A stretch of DNA of 46,494 nucleotides from Deltaproteobacteria bacterium (GCA_020354645.1 CP070652.1:1134532-1181025); one strand, 5' to 3'; positions 1 through 9,248 are shown, counted from the first letter of the stretch. A program made the numbers and translations. Notes: generated from the letters alone by a model not told the origin.

Positions 1-13
1 ACCCTGTGCCTCC

Positions 14-124
14 AGTCTTTGTTTTTCTAAGCAATTTGGCAGCGGGGGATACTTGCCCCCTCCGCATTCCACCTTCGGTGGCTGCGGTTTCCCCCACTGC
101 CAAATTGCAGAAAAACAAAAGACT
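14..124. repeat. Long imperfect inverted repeat (nested hairpin)
   Basis: Arms at 14-50 and 90-124 are reverse complements over about 35 bases with a few mismatches and gaps. Between them, a smaller hairpin (CCACC, TTC loop, GGTGG) is flanked by complementary CCGCA/TGCGG. The folded RNA or DNA would be a long cruciform. No T-run follows, so it is not a standard intrinsic terminator. It may be a REP/MITE-like element or a processed 3' end of a gene upstream of the window. From here to the first gene at 348 nothing else is recognisable. Confidence 0.7.
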
Positions 125-347
125 TACGACAATGGATCAAAAAAACACCCCGACCCCTCAATTAAGTAGTTGATTCGGAATAAATGAGTTTGAGACCTTT
201 TCAGTCTTGACGCCCAGAGCAGCGTTTTCTATAATCTGCCACGTAAAATAGGAAATTTTATTTGACTTCAACGAGTTAAATTACTCGAATTATCTGCAAC
301 AGCCGTGTCCCCAATAACTGTCTCGCAATCCTTTCATGGAGTTTATC

Positions 348-1661
348 ATGGATGACATATTTATCGGATTTTTGATAATATTTTCGGTATGTTCTTTAAT
401 ACTTTTAATCATTTTGTGGAAAAGAAAACCCGGTGATGATTTATCTCAGATTAAAGATAAAATCACAGCGCTGGATATTAAGCAAAAAAACATCGAAGAT
501 ACAATCAAGGACGAAATCGCCCGCAATCGGCAAGAAACGGCACTCAATGCTCAGCAGGCCCGTGAAGAATTCGGCAAATCTTTGAAAAACTCCAACGACT
601 CTATGCTGAAAATGCTGGTCGATATGACCAAGCTCCATGAAAAGAATTTTGAAGCCATCCGCCAGACCATGGAAAATCAATTGAGATATTTGCGTGAAGA
701 CAACACTAAAAAACTCGAACAGATGCGTGCTACGGTCGATGAGAAGCTTCAGTCTACTTTGGAGAAGCGCTTGGGCGATTCCTTCAAACAGGTCAGTGAA
801 CGTCTGGAGCAGGTGTACACGGGCCTGGGTGAAATGCGCACCCTGGCCACCGGTGTCGGAGATTTGAAGAAGGTGTTGACCAATGTCAAGACCCGCGGAA
901 CCTGGGGAGAAATCCGGCTGAGCAGCATTCTTGAGCAGATTTTAACCCCGGATCAATATGAGGTTAACGTAGCCACCAAAAAGAACAGCAATGAACGTGT
1001 TGAATTTGCCATCAAATTACCGGGACAGGATGAAAATAAAGAGCGGGTGGTTTGGATGCCTATCGACTCCAAATTTCCCCAGGAAGACTACCAGCGGTTG
1101 ATTGATGCCCAGGAAGCGGCTGACAAGGATCAGGCCGAAAAATCAATAAAAAATCTGGAAGCCCGGGTTAAGGCCGAAGCCCGGTACATCAAAGATAAAT
1201 ATATTGACCCGCCCAATACCACCGATTTCGGAATTATGTTTTTGCCGGTGGAAGGTCTGTATGCCGAGGTCCTGCGCAGACCCGGCCTGTGTGATTTCCT
1301 GCAGCGGGAATATCGCATTGTGGTTACCGGACCCACTACCCTGGCAGCCCTGCTCAACAGCCTGCAGATGGGTTTTAGAACCCTGGCCATTGAGAAACGG
1401 TCCAGTGAGGTTTGGGAGTTGTTGGGAGTTGTAAAAACACAGTTTGGGAAATTCGGTGATGTGCTGGCCAAAACCAAAAAGAAGCTTCAGGAAGCCAGTA
1501 ACACCATTGACAAAGCGGAAGTACGAACCCGAGCCATCGAACGCAAGCTGAGAAAGGTTCAGCAAGTACCTAAAAGTGATGCGGTTGAATTGATTGAAGA
1601 AGACGAGAGCGATGAAATAGCCTTAGTGCCGGGCGACACCCCGCAATTTGAAGACCAATAG
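348..1661 (+). CDS. rmuC: RmuC family protein
   Basis: RmuC-family protein, a putative nuclease-like factor that limits inversions and recombination at short repeats; its biochemistry is poorly defined. The 437-residue product has one N-terminal membrane anchor (about residues 5-22, followed by basic KRK), a long charged coiled coil (about 30-155) and then the conserved RmuC core, including TRGTWGEIRL and the MPIDSKFPQEDY motif, ending in an acidic tail. This order and length are normal for the family. An in-frame ATG lies at 336, but GGAG at 338-341 sits six bases before the ATG at 348, so 348 is preferred. The gene stands alone, with 189 bases of non-coding DNA before the next one. Confidence 0.93.
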   Translation: MDDIFIGFLIIFSVCSLILLIILWKRKPGDDLSQIKDKITALDIKQKNIEDTIKDEIARNRQETALNAQQAREEFGKSLKNSNDSMLKMLVDMTKLHEKNFEAIRQTMENQLRYLREDNTKKLEQMRATVDEKLQSTLEKRLGDSFKQVSERLEQVYTGLGEMRTLATGVGDLKKVLTNVKTRGTWGEIRLSSILEQILTPDQYEVNVATKKNSNERVEFAIKLPGQDENKERVVWMPIDSKFPQEDYQRLIDAQEAADKDQAEKSIKNLEARVKAEARYIKDKYIDPPNTTDFGIMFLPVEGLYAEVLRRPGLCDFLQREYRIVVTGPTTLAALLNSLQMGFRTLAIEKRSSEVWELLGVVKTQFGKFGDVLAKTKKKLQEASNTIDKAEVRTRAIERKLRKVQQVPKSDAVELIEEDESDEIALVPGDTPQFEDQ

Positions 1662-1850
1662 ACCATCTGCATTTCTGGACGTTGATTTCTTGACCGATTT
1701 GTAATTCTCCTGTATGGCCACCGATTTGTTTGATAGCGATGGATTTTCAGCAGTCTTAGACCAACAGCCTATTTAAAATGCGCTTCAAATGGTTTGGAGC
1801 GGCCCTGGACCCGTAAAATAAGAACCTAGCCGCGGACGACAGGATCTAAA

Positions 1851-3044
1851 ATGGATGCTTCCGAAAAACGGATACTGATCAATACTTGCTTTGGGCACTT
1901 CATGAGTCACTTTAATATGCTGGTGTTTCCCGCTGTTGTTATTCCACTCACTGCAAGTATGAATTTGACCATGGCCGAAGTGCTGGGCATATCGTTTTGG
2001 ATGTACCTTCTGTTCGGTCTCACTGCGCTTCCTTGGGGGCTAGCCGCTGATCGTTGGGGAGCAAAACCCCTGCTGCTCCTCTTTTATCTGGGAGCATGCC
2101 TGGCGGGCTTGGGGGCGGCCTTACAAATCGATTCATCGGCCGGCTTCGGAATTGCGCTGGCGGCAATCGGATTTTTTTCCGGGATTTACCATCCCGCGGG
2201 ATTGGGGTTGATTTCAAAAGAAATGAAACGTGTCAGCGTCGGTATGGGTTATAACGGAATATTCGGAAATCTGGGCCTCACCACGGCGCCGCTCCTGACC
2301 GGATTTGTCAACTGGCTCTGGGGTCCCCGCTCGGCATATCTGGTATTGGGGGCATTGAATTTTTTGGGATTATTACTTTTGCTGTCATTACCGATCTCCA
2401 AATCCGGTCAAATAAAAACCGCTGTTTCGACAGAGGAAAACGGATTGCTTGGCGCTTTTCTTATCCTCCTGATTGCGATGATGCTCGGAGGAATTGTTTA
2501 CCGGGGCGCAACGGTTATCCTGCCGGCCTATTTTGAACTAAAAAACCAGGAAATTTTTCACTGGCTTTCTTCAATCATCGGCGGCAGTCTTTCTAAAAAC
2601 CTTGTGGCTACCTCCTTTACTTCTGTTATTTACCTTGTGGGGATGATCGGGCAGTATACAGGCGGTCGTATCGGAGAGCGATATGCACCCAAGATGGGCT
2701 ATCTGATTTTTCATGCCGTAACTGTGCCGGTTGCTTTTTTGATGGCTATGGCAGGCAATATTTCTTTAATCGTACTGGCTGTTTTTTATTTTTTCTTTCT
2801 TCTGGGAATGCAGCCGATCGAAAACACATTGGTGGCCGATTTTACCCCCAAAAGATTTCATCATTCAGCATACGGCACCAAGTTTGTTTTAACTTTTGGG
2901 GTCGGTGCTGTAGCGGTAAAAATGGCAGCGGCTATTGAAACTACTGTCGGTATCCAAGCGGTATTCCCGGCTTTGGGAATGACATCGTTGATTCTGGTCG
3001 GGGTAATTGTATTTTTGATCTTCAAAACATCCCGCAAGCTATAA
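1851..3044 (+). CDS. MFS transporter
   Basis: Major facilitator superfamily permease of 397 residues with about 11-12 hydrophobic segments. The first half carries the loop 2-3 signature in the form GLAADRWGAKP (about residues 63-73) and a glycine-rich helix with GFFSGIYHPAGLG. This resembles the fosmidomycin-resistance/Fsr-like and oxalate/formate-like branches, but I cannot assign a substrate. The second half contains IGQYTGGRIGERYAPK, the mirror of the loop signature, as expected from the MFS internal duplication. The protein is complete. Its neighbours (rmuC, CoA-transferase) give no strong hint of the substrate; carboxylate or drug export would be a guess. Confidence 0.85.
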   Translation: MDASEKRILINTCFGHFMSHFNMLVFPAVVIPLTASMNLTMAEVLGISFWMYLLFGLTALPWGLAADRWGAKPLLLLFYLGACLAGLGAALQIDSSAGFGIALAAIGFFSGIYHPAGLGLISKEMKRVSVGMGYNGIFGNLGLTTAPLLTGFVNWLWGPRSAYLVLGALNFLGLLLLLSLPISKSGQIKTAVSTEENGLLGAFLILLIAMMLGGIVYRGATVILPAYFELKNQEIFHWLSSIIGGSLSKNLVATSFTSVIYLVGMIGQYTGGRIGERYAPKMGYLIFHAVTVPVAFLMAMAGNISLIVLAVFYFFFLLGMQPIENTLVADFTPKRFHHSAYGTKFVLTFGVGAVAVKMAAAIETTVGIQAVFPALGMTSLILVGVIVFLIFKTSRKL

Positions 3045-3256
3045 ACGATCGCCGCTGTTTTCAAACCTCAAAACTCTATCTCCCCCTTACGAACATCACA
3101 TCAAATGTGGCTGCCACAAACATATTGCGCTCGAACTTATGTGTCGACAGACGTAGGTTCTACTTGATAATACCGCTACGATGCGATAAAAAATATTATA
3201 ATTATCCGTATCCCCAGGGGAAAGGTCTTAAATCCTTTTACAAAGGATGTGTTGGT

Positions 3257-5134
3257 ATGGTTAAAAGCGGCTACTGGGCAGACAAATATGTGCAGATGAA
3301 GCAGGAGGCCCCCCAGGCGATGAAATTAATCAAGCCGGGTCAGAGAGTGTACATCGGGTCTTCCTGTGGGGAACCGCAGCATCTGGTTCGGGCGCTCTGT
3401 GAAGCCACGGAAAGGTTAACAGACATTGAAATCGTGCGTTTGCTGGCCCTTGAAACCGCGCCGCTGTCATTGATTGCCGCAAAAACAAAAGATCAGGCAC
3501 TGAACATCCGCTCATTTTATCTCGGCTCAGCCAAACCCCAGGGGATCGCCAGAAATAGACGCTTTATCACACCGCTCAATTTGTCTGCTATTCCCCGCCT
3601 ATTCAAAAGCCGTTTACTCCCCATTCACGTGGCGCTGATACAGGTTTCGCCACCGGATGATTTCGGTTGGATGAGTTTAGGGATTTCGGTGGACATTACT
3701 TTTGCGGCGGCATTATCGGCGGATCTTGTCATTGCCCAGGTGAACTCAAATATGCCGCGCGTTCTTGGTCGCAGCTTTATTCATGTAGACGATGTGGATG
3801 TAATTGTCGAGTTTGATGAAGATCTTCTTACAATTGGGCAACCGCCGGAATCAGCATCGGCCAATATTATTGCGCAGCAGATAACCCGATTAGTGGAGGA
3901 CGGCTCAACTATCCAAATCGGCCTCGGAACGACACCCCAGGCAGTGCTTTTGGCGTTGTCTGATAAAAATGATTTGGGTGTTCACACTCAGTACTTAACG
4001 GATGACATCATGCACCTCGTTTCAAAGCGCGTGGTAACCAACCGCAAAAAGGGATTTAACGAAGGAAAACTGGTAGCCAGCGCGGCAATTGGAAGCCAAA
4101 TGTTATACGAATTCCTGCATGATAACCCGGGGATTGAGTTTCATCCCTCTGATTATGTTAATGATCCCGCTATCATTTCACGTCACCACAAAATGGTGTC
4201 CATGAACGTGGCGATGACCATGGATCTTACCGGCCAGGTGGCAGCCGATGCGCTGCCGATAAATCATTTTTCCGGTATAACCGGTATGCTCGACTTTATA
4301 CGAGGGGCCGCTCAGGCTGGAAATGGCAAATCCATAATCTTGCTGACATCGACATCCAGAGACGGAAACAAAAGCCGTATTGTTCCGTTGCTCAATGATA
4401 CGGCAGTGGTCGTACCCCGGGGGGATGTTTTTTTTGTCGTTACCGAATACGGCGCGGTGAATTTGTTCGGCAAAAGTCTCCAGGAGCGAGCCATGGCAAT
4501 GATCAGCATTGCCCATCCTAAATTCCGCGATGAACTGTTTTTTGAAGCCAAAAAGATGGGCTTACTCAGCTCGGAGCGGACCTTGATGGAGTCCATCCAC
4601 GGTATTTATCCGGTTAAACTGGAAGAAACCAAAGAAATCGATGGCCAAGCGGTTGTCATCAGGCCCGCCAAGCCGGTTGATGAAAGAAGAATCCAGGAGC
4701 ACTTCTATAATCTGGATAAAAACGATGTGATTTCAAGATTTTTCCATGAGAAAACCAGCTTTGTGCGTGATGAGGTCGAAGGTGTGTCGCAAATCGACTA
4801 CATAAAAAATCTCACGATGGTGGCTGTGGTCGGCGAATTCGGTTTTGGCAGAGTGGTCGGGATTGGGGAATATCTTCTTGATCCGGCCAAAAACATGGCA
4901 GAAATCGCTTTTTCCGTGAGCAAGGAATTTCAGGGCCAGGGTCTTGGAAAAATTTTAATTAAGAAATTGTGCATGGCTGCGAGGGAAAACGGTATATCCG
5001 GATTGTATGCCTACACCTCACCCCGGAACCAGGGCATGATAAAACTGTTCAATACGGTTCCTTACAAAGTGATTACGAATTTTGAAGATGATATGCTTAT
5101 ATTGAGCTGCAGATTTGATGACGTAGAAGCTTGA
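3257..5134 (+). CDS. Acetyl-CoA hydrolase/transferase-GNAT acetyltransferase fusion
   Basis: A 625-residue fusion. Residues 1 to about 440 form a family I CoA-transferase of the acetyl-CoA hydrolase / 4-hydroxybutyrate CoA-transferase type, with the conserved VTEYG segment and the ERAMAMISIAHP motif near its end. About 455-625 is a GNAT N-acetyltransferase domain, with the acetyl-CoA pyrophosphate loop in KEFQGQGLGKILI. The likely role is CoA transfer between acetyl-CoA and a carboxylate; the GNAT part may acetylate a protein lysine, as in Pat-like fusions. An in-frame ORF extends back to 3107, but the 50 extra residues do not look like protein of this family, and AAAGGA at 3242-3247 serves the ATG at 3257. 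The stop lies 62 bases before the next ATG, so it probably shares an operon with the corrinoid activator and the acs genes. A paralogue lies at 25077-26966. Confidence 0.88.
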   Translation: MVKSGYWADKYVQMKQEAPQAMKLIKPGQRVYIGSSCGEPQHLVRALCEATERLTDIEIVRLLALETAPLSLIAAKTKDQALNIRSFYLGSAKPQGIARNRRFITPLNLSAIPRLFKSRLLPIHVALIQVSPPDDFGWMSLGISVDITFAAALSADLVIAQVNSNMPRVLGRSFIHVDDVDVIVEFDEDLLTIGQPPESASANIIAQQITRLVEDGSTIQIGLGTTPQAVLLALSDKNDLGVHTQYLTDDIMHLVSKRVVTNRKKGFNEGKLVASAAIGSQMLYEFLHDNPGIEFHPSDYVNDPAIISRHHKMVSMNVAMTMDLTGQVAADALPINHFSGITGMLDFIRGAAQAGNGKSIILLTSTSRDGNKSRIVPLLNDTAVVVPRGDVFFVVTEYGAVNLFGKSLQERAMAMISIAHPKFRDELFFEAKKMGLLSSERTLMESIHGIYPVKLEETKEIDGQAVVIRPAKPVDERRIQEHFYNLDKNDVISRFFHEKTSFVRDEVEGVSQIDYIKNLTMVAVVGEFGFGRVVGIGEYLLDPAKNMAEIAFSVSKEFQGQGLGKILIKKLCMAARENGISGLYAYTSPRNQGMIKLFNTVPYKVITNFEDDMLILSCRFDDVEA

Positions 5135-5196
5135 TGCCGTATACCGGATACGGATTCCGGGAAGACTTGAGGGAGCATTTAACAGGAAGGTACACA

Positions 5197-7149
5197 ATGA
5201 CCACCGAGTTTACGATACGATTTTTGCCGCACAATAAAGAAATCAGTGTTGCAGAAGGTGATACGCTAATCCGGGCTGCCATAGAAGCCGGTGTCCATGT
5301 GAACGCTTCTTGCGGCGGGGAGGGTGTTTGTGGCAAGTGCCGGGTGATTGTTGAAGAAGGCAGCCTTGAAGGTGGAATTTCTGAAAAGCTGAGCGCAGAG
5401 GACCAGGAACAGGGCTACCGGCTGGCCTGCCAGAGCCTCATCAAAAGCGATCTGGTGGTAAGAATTCCTGTGGAGTCTGAAGTTGATGCCAGCGTGCTCA
5501 ACATGCAGGCCACCCCCAGATGCACTGCGCGTATCCAGGAGATGGATCTTGAGGAATTAAAAGAAAAGGGTCTTTTTGTTCCGCCGGTTGAAAAAAAATA
5601 TCTGGAGCTCCCTGAACCAAATGCACAAGACAATTTGGCGGATGTGACTCGGCTGGTCAGTTACCTGAAAGCCAACTATCATGAGCATCGTCTGGACGTC
5701 GACCTACCGGTTATCCGTAAGATCCCCGATGTTTTGAGACAGGACGACTTCAAAATCACGGCCACCCTTGCTCGACCGGTCCATGAAATCAGCAAAACCC
5801 GTATTATCAATGTTAAACCGGGCGATACCACCAATCGTAACTTTGCCATTGCCATGGACATCGGAACAACAACCATCTATGGCCAGGTGATAGATCTGAT
5901 AAGCGGAAGGGTCTTGTCTCAACATGGTGAATTCAACGGTCAGATCAGCTATGGCGAGGATGTCATCAGTCGAATTGTTTTTGCCGAGAAACCCGGCGGC
6001 TTGGCGAAGCTCCAGGAGGTGGTCATTAAGACCATTAATAAGGTCATTGAAAAGATCGTTAAGCGGGCCAAAATTGATCCGGACGAGATATCTACAATTA
6101 CCCTGGCCGGAAATACCACCATGACCCAACTTTTGCTGAAGGTAAATCCGAGCTATATCCGTCGCTCGCCCTATGTTCCGGCCTCTACCCTTTATCCGCC
6201 GATTAAGGCTGTGGACCTGGGTATGGCGCTGGGCGATCACGTCACAGCGCTGGTATATCCGGCGATATCCAGTTACGTGGGCGGCGATATTGTGGCCGGT
6301 GTGATGGGTTCCGGCATGTATCGCACTGATGCGCTCACCCTATTCATGGATATTGGGACCAATGCGGAAATAGTCATCGGCAACAAAGATTGGCTTGCCT
6401 GCGCAGCTGCTTCAGCCGGGCCGGCCTTTGAAGGCGGTGGTGTCAAGTTCGGTATGCGCGCAACTAAAGGTGCCATTGAAGATTTTTCTTTGGATCCCCT
6501 GACGTTTGAGCCTATGAACATGACTATCGATAATGTCAGACCCAAAGGGATTTGTGGTTCCGGACTCATTACAATTGTGGCAACCCTGTTTGAGATGGGG
6601 GTTATCGATAACCAGGGCAAATTTAACCCGGATTTAGAAACAACCCGCATTCGTCAGGATGACGGCGTCTATGAATATGTGCTGGCGTGGAAGGACGAGA
6701 CTCAGATTGACCGTGACGTAGTCTTGACCGAAATCGATATTGAAAACCTCATCCGGGCCAAGGGCGCCATGTACAGTGGCACGATGACCCTGCTGTCAGA
6801 AGTGGGTATGAGTGTCCAAGATATCGAAAAGATCATTCTGGCAGGTGGTTTCGGCAGTTACGTGGATTTAGAAAAAGCGATGACGATCGGCCTGCTGCCG
6901 GAAACCGACCCGGATAAGGTCGTTTTTGTTGGCAACGGCTCGCTGATGGGAGCTAAAATGAGTTCACTGACCAATCGCATCCGCAAGGACGTGGTAGAGG
7001 TTACCAAAAAAATGACCAACTTTGAGCTTTCCGAAACCCCATCCTATATGGATAATTATGTGGCCGCGCTGTTTTTACCCCATACCGACCTGAATAACTT
7101 TCCAAAACTTAAAGCCCGCCTCGAATCTCGAAAAACGATGTTGCAGTGA
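5197..7149 (+). CDS. ASKHA-domain ferredoxin, reductive activator of corrinoid protein
   Basis: RACo/RamA-type protein (DUF4445 family, 650 residues). It uses ATP to drive low-potential reduction of inactive Co(II) corrinoid protein back to Co(I). The N-terminal 2Fe-2S ferredoxin domain has Cys39, Cys45, Cys48 and Cys78 in the plant-type spacing. A linker of about 110 residues follows, then the ASKHA ATPase domain from about 215, with AMDIGTTTIYGQ (phosphate 1 loop), LFMDIGTNAEIV (phosphate 2 loop) and LAGGFGSYVDLEKA (adenosine loop). The ORF is open from 5131, but AGGAAGG at 5184-5190 is ideally placed for ATG 5197. Its position just upstream of the corrinoid protein genes supports AcsCD as the partner. 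A gap of 376 bases with its own promoter-like sequences separates it from acsD. Confidence 0.9.
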   Translation: MTTEFTIRFLPHNKEISVAEGDTLIRAAIEAGVHVNASCGGEGVCGKCRVIVEEGSLEGGISEKLSAEDQEQGYRLACQSLIKSDLVVRIPVESEVDASVLNMQATPRCTARIQEMDLEELKEKGLFVPPVEKKYLELPEPNAQDNLADVTRLVSYLKANYHEHRLDVDLPVIRKIPDVLRQDDFKITATLARPVHEISKTRIINVKPGDTTNRNFAIAMDIGTTTIYGQVIDLISGRVLSQHGEFNGQISYGEDVISRIVFAEKPGGLAKLQEVVIKTINKVIEKIVKRAKIDPDEISTITLAGNTTMTQLLLKVNPSYIRRSPYVPASTLYPPIKAVDLGMALGDHVTALVYPAISSYVGGDIVAGVMGSGMYRTDALTLFMDIGTNAEIVIGNKDWLACAAASAGPAFEGGGVKFGMRATKGAIEDFSLDPLTFEPMNMTIDNVRPKGICGSGLITIVATLFEMGVIDNQGKFNPDLETTRIRQDDGVYEYVLAWKDETQIDRDVVLTEIDIENLIRAKGAMYSGTMTLLSEVGMSVQDIEKIILAGGFGSYVDLEKAMTIGLLPETDPDKVVFVGNGSLMGAKMSSLTNRIRKDVVEVTKKMTNFELSETPSYMDNYVAALFLPHTDLNNFPKLKARLESRKTMLQ

Positions 7150-7191
7150 ATCAAATTTAATTACAAAACGTTATTCAATGCGACTCGTCTA

Positions 7192-7220
7192 TTGACAAAT
7201 GCACTATCCCAAGATAAAAA
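7192..7220 (+). promoter_or_regulatory. Candidate sigma-70 promoter upstream of acsD (distal)
   Basis: TTGACA at 7192-7197, a 17-base spacer, then TAAAAA at 7215-7220 (4 of 6 to the -10 consensus). It would start a leader of about 300 bases containing the hairpins at 7249-7274 and 7303-7328. Prediction from sequence only. Confidence 0.4.
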
Positions 7221-7248
7221 AACTCCTTTGGTGCGAACTGAGTGTTAC

Positions 7249-7328
7249 AGTCTGGTGTGACCGCACCGGAGACTGCGGTGGTTCACGAACACAACCCCCC
7301 GCCACTATCAGCATGTATTGCGTGATAG
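7249..7328 (+). promoter_or_regulatory. Structured leader upstream of acsD
   Basis: Two hairpins are visible. In the first, AGTCTGGTG at 7249-7257 pairs with CACC plus AGACT at 7264-7274, with a two-base bulge; an alternative pairing ACCGCA/TGCGGT overlaps it. In the second, ACTATCA pairs with TGATAGT across a 12-base loop. No poly-T follows either, and I recognise no known riboswitch core, in particular no cobalamin box. Mutually exclusive pairings make a regulatory leader possible but unproven. Confidence 0.35.
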
Positions 7329-7348
7329 TACGCGAACTTAATCAACTA

Positions 7349-7378
7349 TTGCCGATAATGAGTCTATAAAAATATAAT
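7349..7378 (+). promoter_or_regulatory. Candidate sigma-70 promoter upstream of acsD (proximal)
   Basis: TTGCCG at 7349-7354, an 18-base spacer and a perfect TATAAT at 7373-7378. Transcription would begin near 7385, about 140 bases before the acsD start. A very strong Shine-Dalgarno-like AAGGAGGGGG at 7401-7410 follows but has no well-spaced ATG, GTG or TTG. Confidence 0.5.
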
Positions 7379-7525
7379 GATTCCAATGACAAATCAATGA
7401 AAGGAGGGGGTATATCCATATCTGTGACAGGGTATTTTCAGTTTTGATGTCTAGGGATTTACCAATCAGAGCTGAGAATGAAGCTGAAAAAGTAATTTCT
7501 TATCTGCCATTTAAAGGAGGTAACA

Positions 7526-9091
7526 TTGGGCTTTGAATTTTACAAAGAATCTTATACCGGCGGTATAAAGGAAATCTCGCTTGGTAAAGGCAGCAAAGCC
7601 GTTACCGTCGGGGGAGAGACATGCTATCCTTTTTACCAGTTTGAAGGCAATATGCCCAACAAGCCTAAAATTGCAATGGAAATTTGGGACATTGAGCCGG
7701 GGGATTGGCCGGAATCGGCACTCGCTCACTTTCAGGATGTTGTCTCAGATCCGGCGGCCTGGGCAAAAAAATGTGTTGAGGAGTTTGGGGCCGATATAAT
7801 TGTTCTCCAACTTAAAAGCATCGATCCGAACGATAAGGATGCCGGTCCCGAAGAAGCAGCTGCTACCGTGAAAAAGGTTGCCGAAGCCGTTGAGGTGCCG
7901 TTGATTGTCTGGGGATGCGCAAACCCCCAGAAGGATGAGGAGGTCCTGAAAAAGGTTGCTGAGGAATGTCAGGGCAAAACACTGAGCATCGGTCCGGTGG
8001 AAGATAAAAACCACAAAGGCATTGGTGCCGCCGCAATGGGATACGACCATACCATTATTGCATCGTCGCCGATAGATGTAAATCTGGCCAAACAAGTAAA
8101 CATTCTGCTTGAAAACCTGGGTGTTTCCATGGACCGAATGATTATAGACCCGACCACCGGTGGTTTGGGCTATGGACTGGAATACACCTATTCGGTTATG
8201 GAGCGACTCAGGATGGCCGCTTTAACTCAAGGGGATGATAAGCTTCAGCTCCCTATTATTAATAACATCGGCAATGAGGTCTGGAAATGCAAGGAGGCAA
8301 AGCAACCGATTGATGAAGCACCGATACTGGGCGATCCGGAACGGCGGGGTATCCTCATGGAAGCTTTAGCGGCTGTGGCTTATCTGATGTCCGGTTCAGA
8401 TGTTCTCATTTTGCGACATCCGGAATCCGTACGCATGGTGAGGTCTTTTATTGACCTGGCCCTTGAGGGAGGTAGTGCAGCCGAGGTAGCCCCGATCAAG
8501 AAGAAGCTGGATGCGGTAACTGTCGATTACGCATCCATTGCGCCGGAACCGGATTTAACAATCGAAGAAGAGGAAGCCAAAAAGCCTGCCCCGGCCAAGA
8601 AGGCGCCACCAGCCAAAGAAGCTGCTCCGGCTGAAGCCGTGGTGCCTGCAGAAAAACCGGCAGCAGAGGCTGCTCCACCGGAGCCGCCTAAAGTCAAGGC
8701 CGAAGAAGCGGGCAAGGTTGAGGCTAAGGCCGCGGAAGAGGCAAGGATTAAAGCCGAAGAAGAAACCAAGGCCAAGGCTGAAGCAGATGCCAGGGCCAAG
8801 GCTGAAGCAGATGCCAAAGCTCAGGCTGAAGTAGAGGCCAAAGCCCAGGCCGAAGCAGATGCCAAAGCTAAAGCTGATGCTGCAGCAAGAGCAGCGGCGG
8901 AGGTGCGGGCCAAAAGAGAAGCTGAAGAAGAAGAGATTCGACAAAAAAGAGCAGCTGAACGCTCGGAGCTGATGGCCAAAAGGCAAGTTGTTGCAGAGCA
9001 GAGGGCTTCCATGACTCCTGCCGCCCAGCAGATGTCCAAGACGGAAAAAATGCTGGACAGGCTCAATAGAATCCATAGAAGATCGAGCTGA
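7526..9091 (+). CDS. acsD: Acetyl-CoA decarbonylase/synthase complex delta subunit (CFeSP small subunit)
   Basis: Small subunit of the corrinoid iron-sulfur protein, the TIM-barrel partner of AcsC that carries a methyl group from methyl-THF to acetyl-CoA synthase. Residues 1 to about 330 match the AcsD/CdhD barrel: MAIEIWDIEP-like start (here KIAMEIWDIEPGDWPE), PLIVWGCANPQKDEEVL, and IDPTTGGLGYGLEYTYSVME. The start codon is TTG at 7526, supported by AAAGGAGG at 7513-7520; no ATG lies nearby in frame. The protein is 521 residues, about 200 more than Moorella-type AcsD. The extra part is a Pro/Ala-rich linker (about 340-385), a charged Ala/Glu/Lys helix containing five 8-residue repeats, and a basic amphipathic end. 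It is the first gene of the acs block proper, 157 bases before cooS. Confidence 0.93.
   Translation: MGFEFYKESYTGGIKEISLGKGSKAVTVGGETCYPFYQFEGNMPNKPKIAMEIWDIEPGDWPESALAHFQDVVSDPAAWAKKCVEEFGADIIVLQLKSIDPNDKDAGPEEAAATVKKVAEAVEVPLIVWGCANPQKDEEVLKKVAEECQGKTLSIGPVEDKNHKGIGAAAMGYDHTIIASSPIDVNLAKQVNILLENLGVSMDRMIIDPTTGGLGYGLEYTYSVMERLRMAALTQGDDKLQLPIINNIGNEVWKCKEAKQPIDEAPILGDPERRGILMEALAAVAYLMSGSDVLILRHPESVRMVRSFIDLALEGGSAAEVAPIKKKLDAVTVDYASIAPEPDLTIEEEEAKKPAPAKKAPPAKEAAPAEAVVPAEKPAAEAAPPEPPKVKAEEAGKVEAKAAEEARIKAEEETKAKAEADARAKAEADAKAQAEVEAKAQAEADAKAKADAAARAAAEVRAKREAEEEEIRQKRAAERSELMAKRQVVAEQRASMTPAAQQMSKTEKMLDRLNRIHRRSS
8771..8890 (+). repeat. 24-bp tandem repeat inside acsD
   Basis: Five consecutive 24-base units encode variants of AKAEADAK. 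Units 1 and 2 are nearly identical; units 3-5 diverge. This builds most of the charged helical tail of AcsD. Confidence 0.85.
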
Positions 9092-9248
9092 AAGAAATTG
9101 CCGATTGATCATTGACCCATGGAGTCTCCCGAAACAAACCTTATACAAAAGAGCCTTCCATTTGTATGAGCAGAGGGTCTTTACAAATGATCAATTTTAA
9201 ATGGCAAATCGAATATTTTAAGAAATTTAGAATAAGGAGGAACCCTTA

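Noticed and set aside
3107..3256. 50-residue N-terminal extension of the CoA-transferase
   Set aside because: It does not resemble the family, contains an AT-rich stretch with a TATAAT-like box, and a better start with AAAGGA exists at 3257.
7150..7525. Cobalamin riboswitch upstream of acsD
   Set aside because: No B12-box-like sequence or multi-helix junction could be recognised; only simple hairpins are visible.
8771..8890. CRISPR-like periodic repeat
   Set aside because: The units are contiguous with no spacers, in frame, and encode an Ala/Glu/Lys helix within AcsD. No CRISPR array or cas gene was seen in the window.
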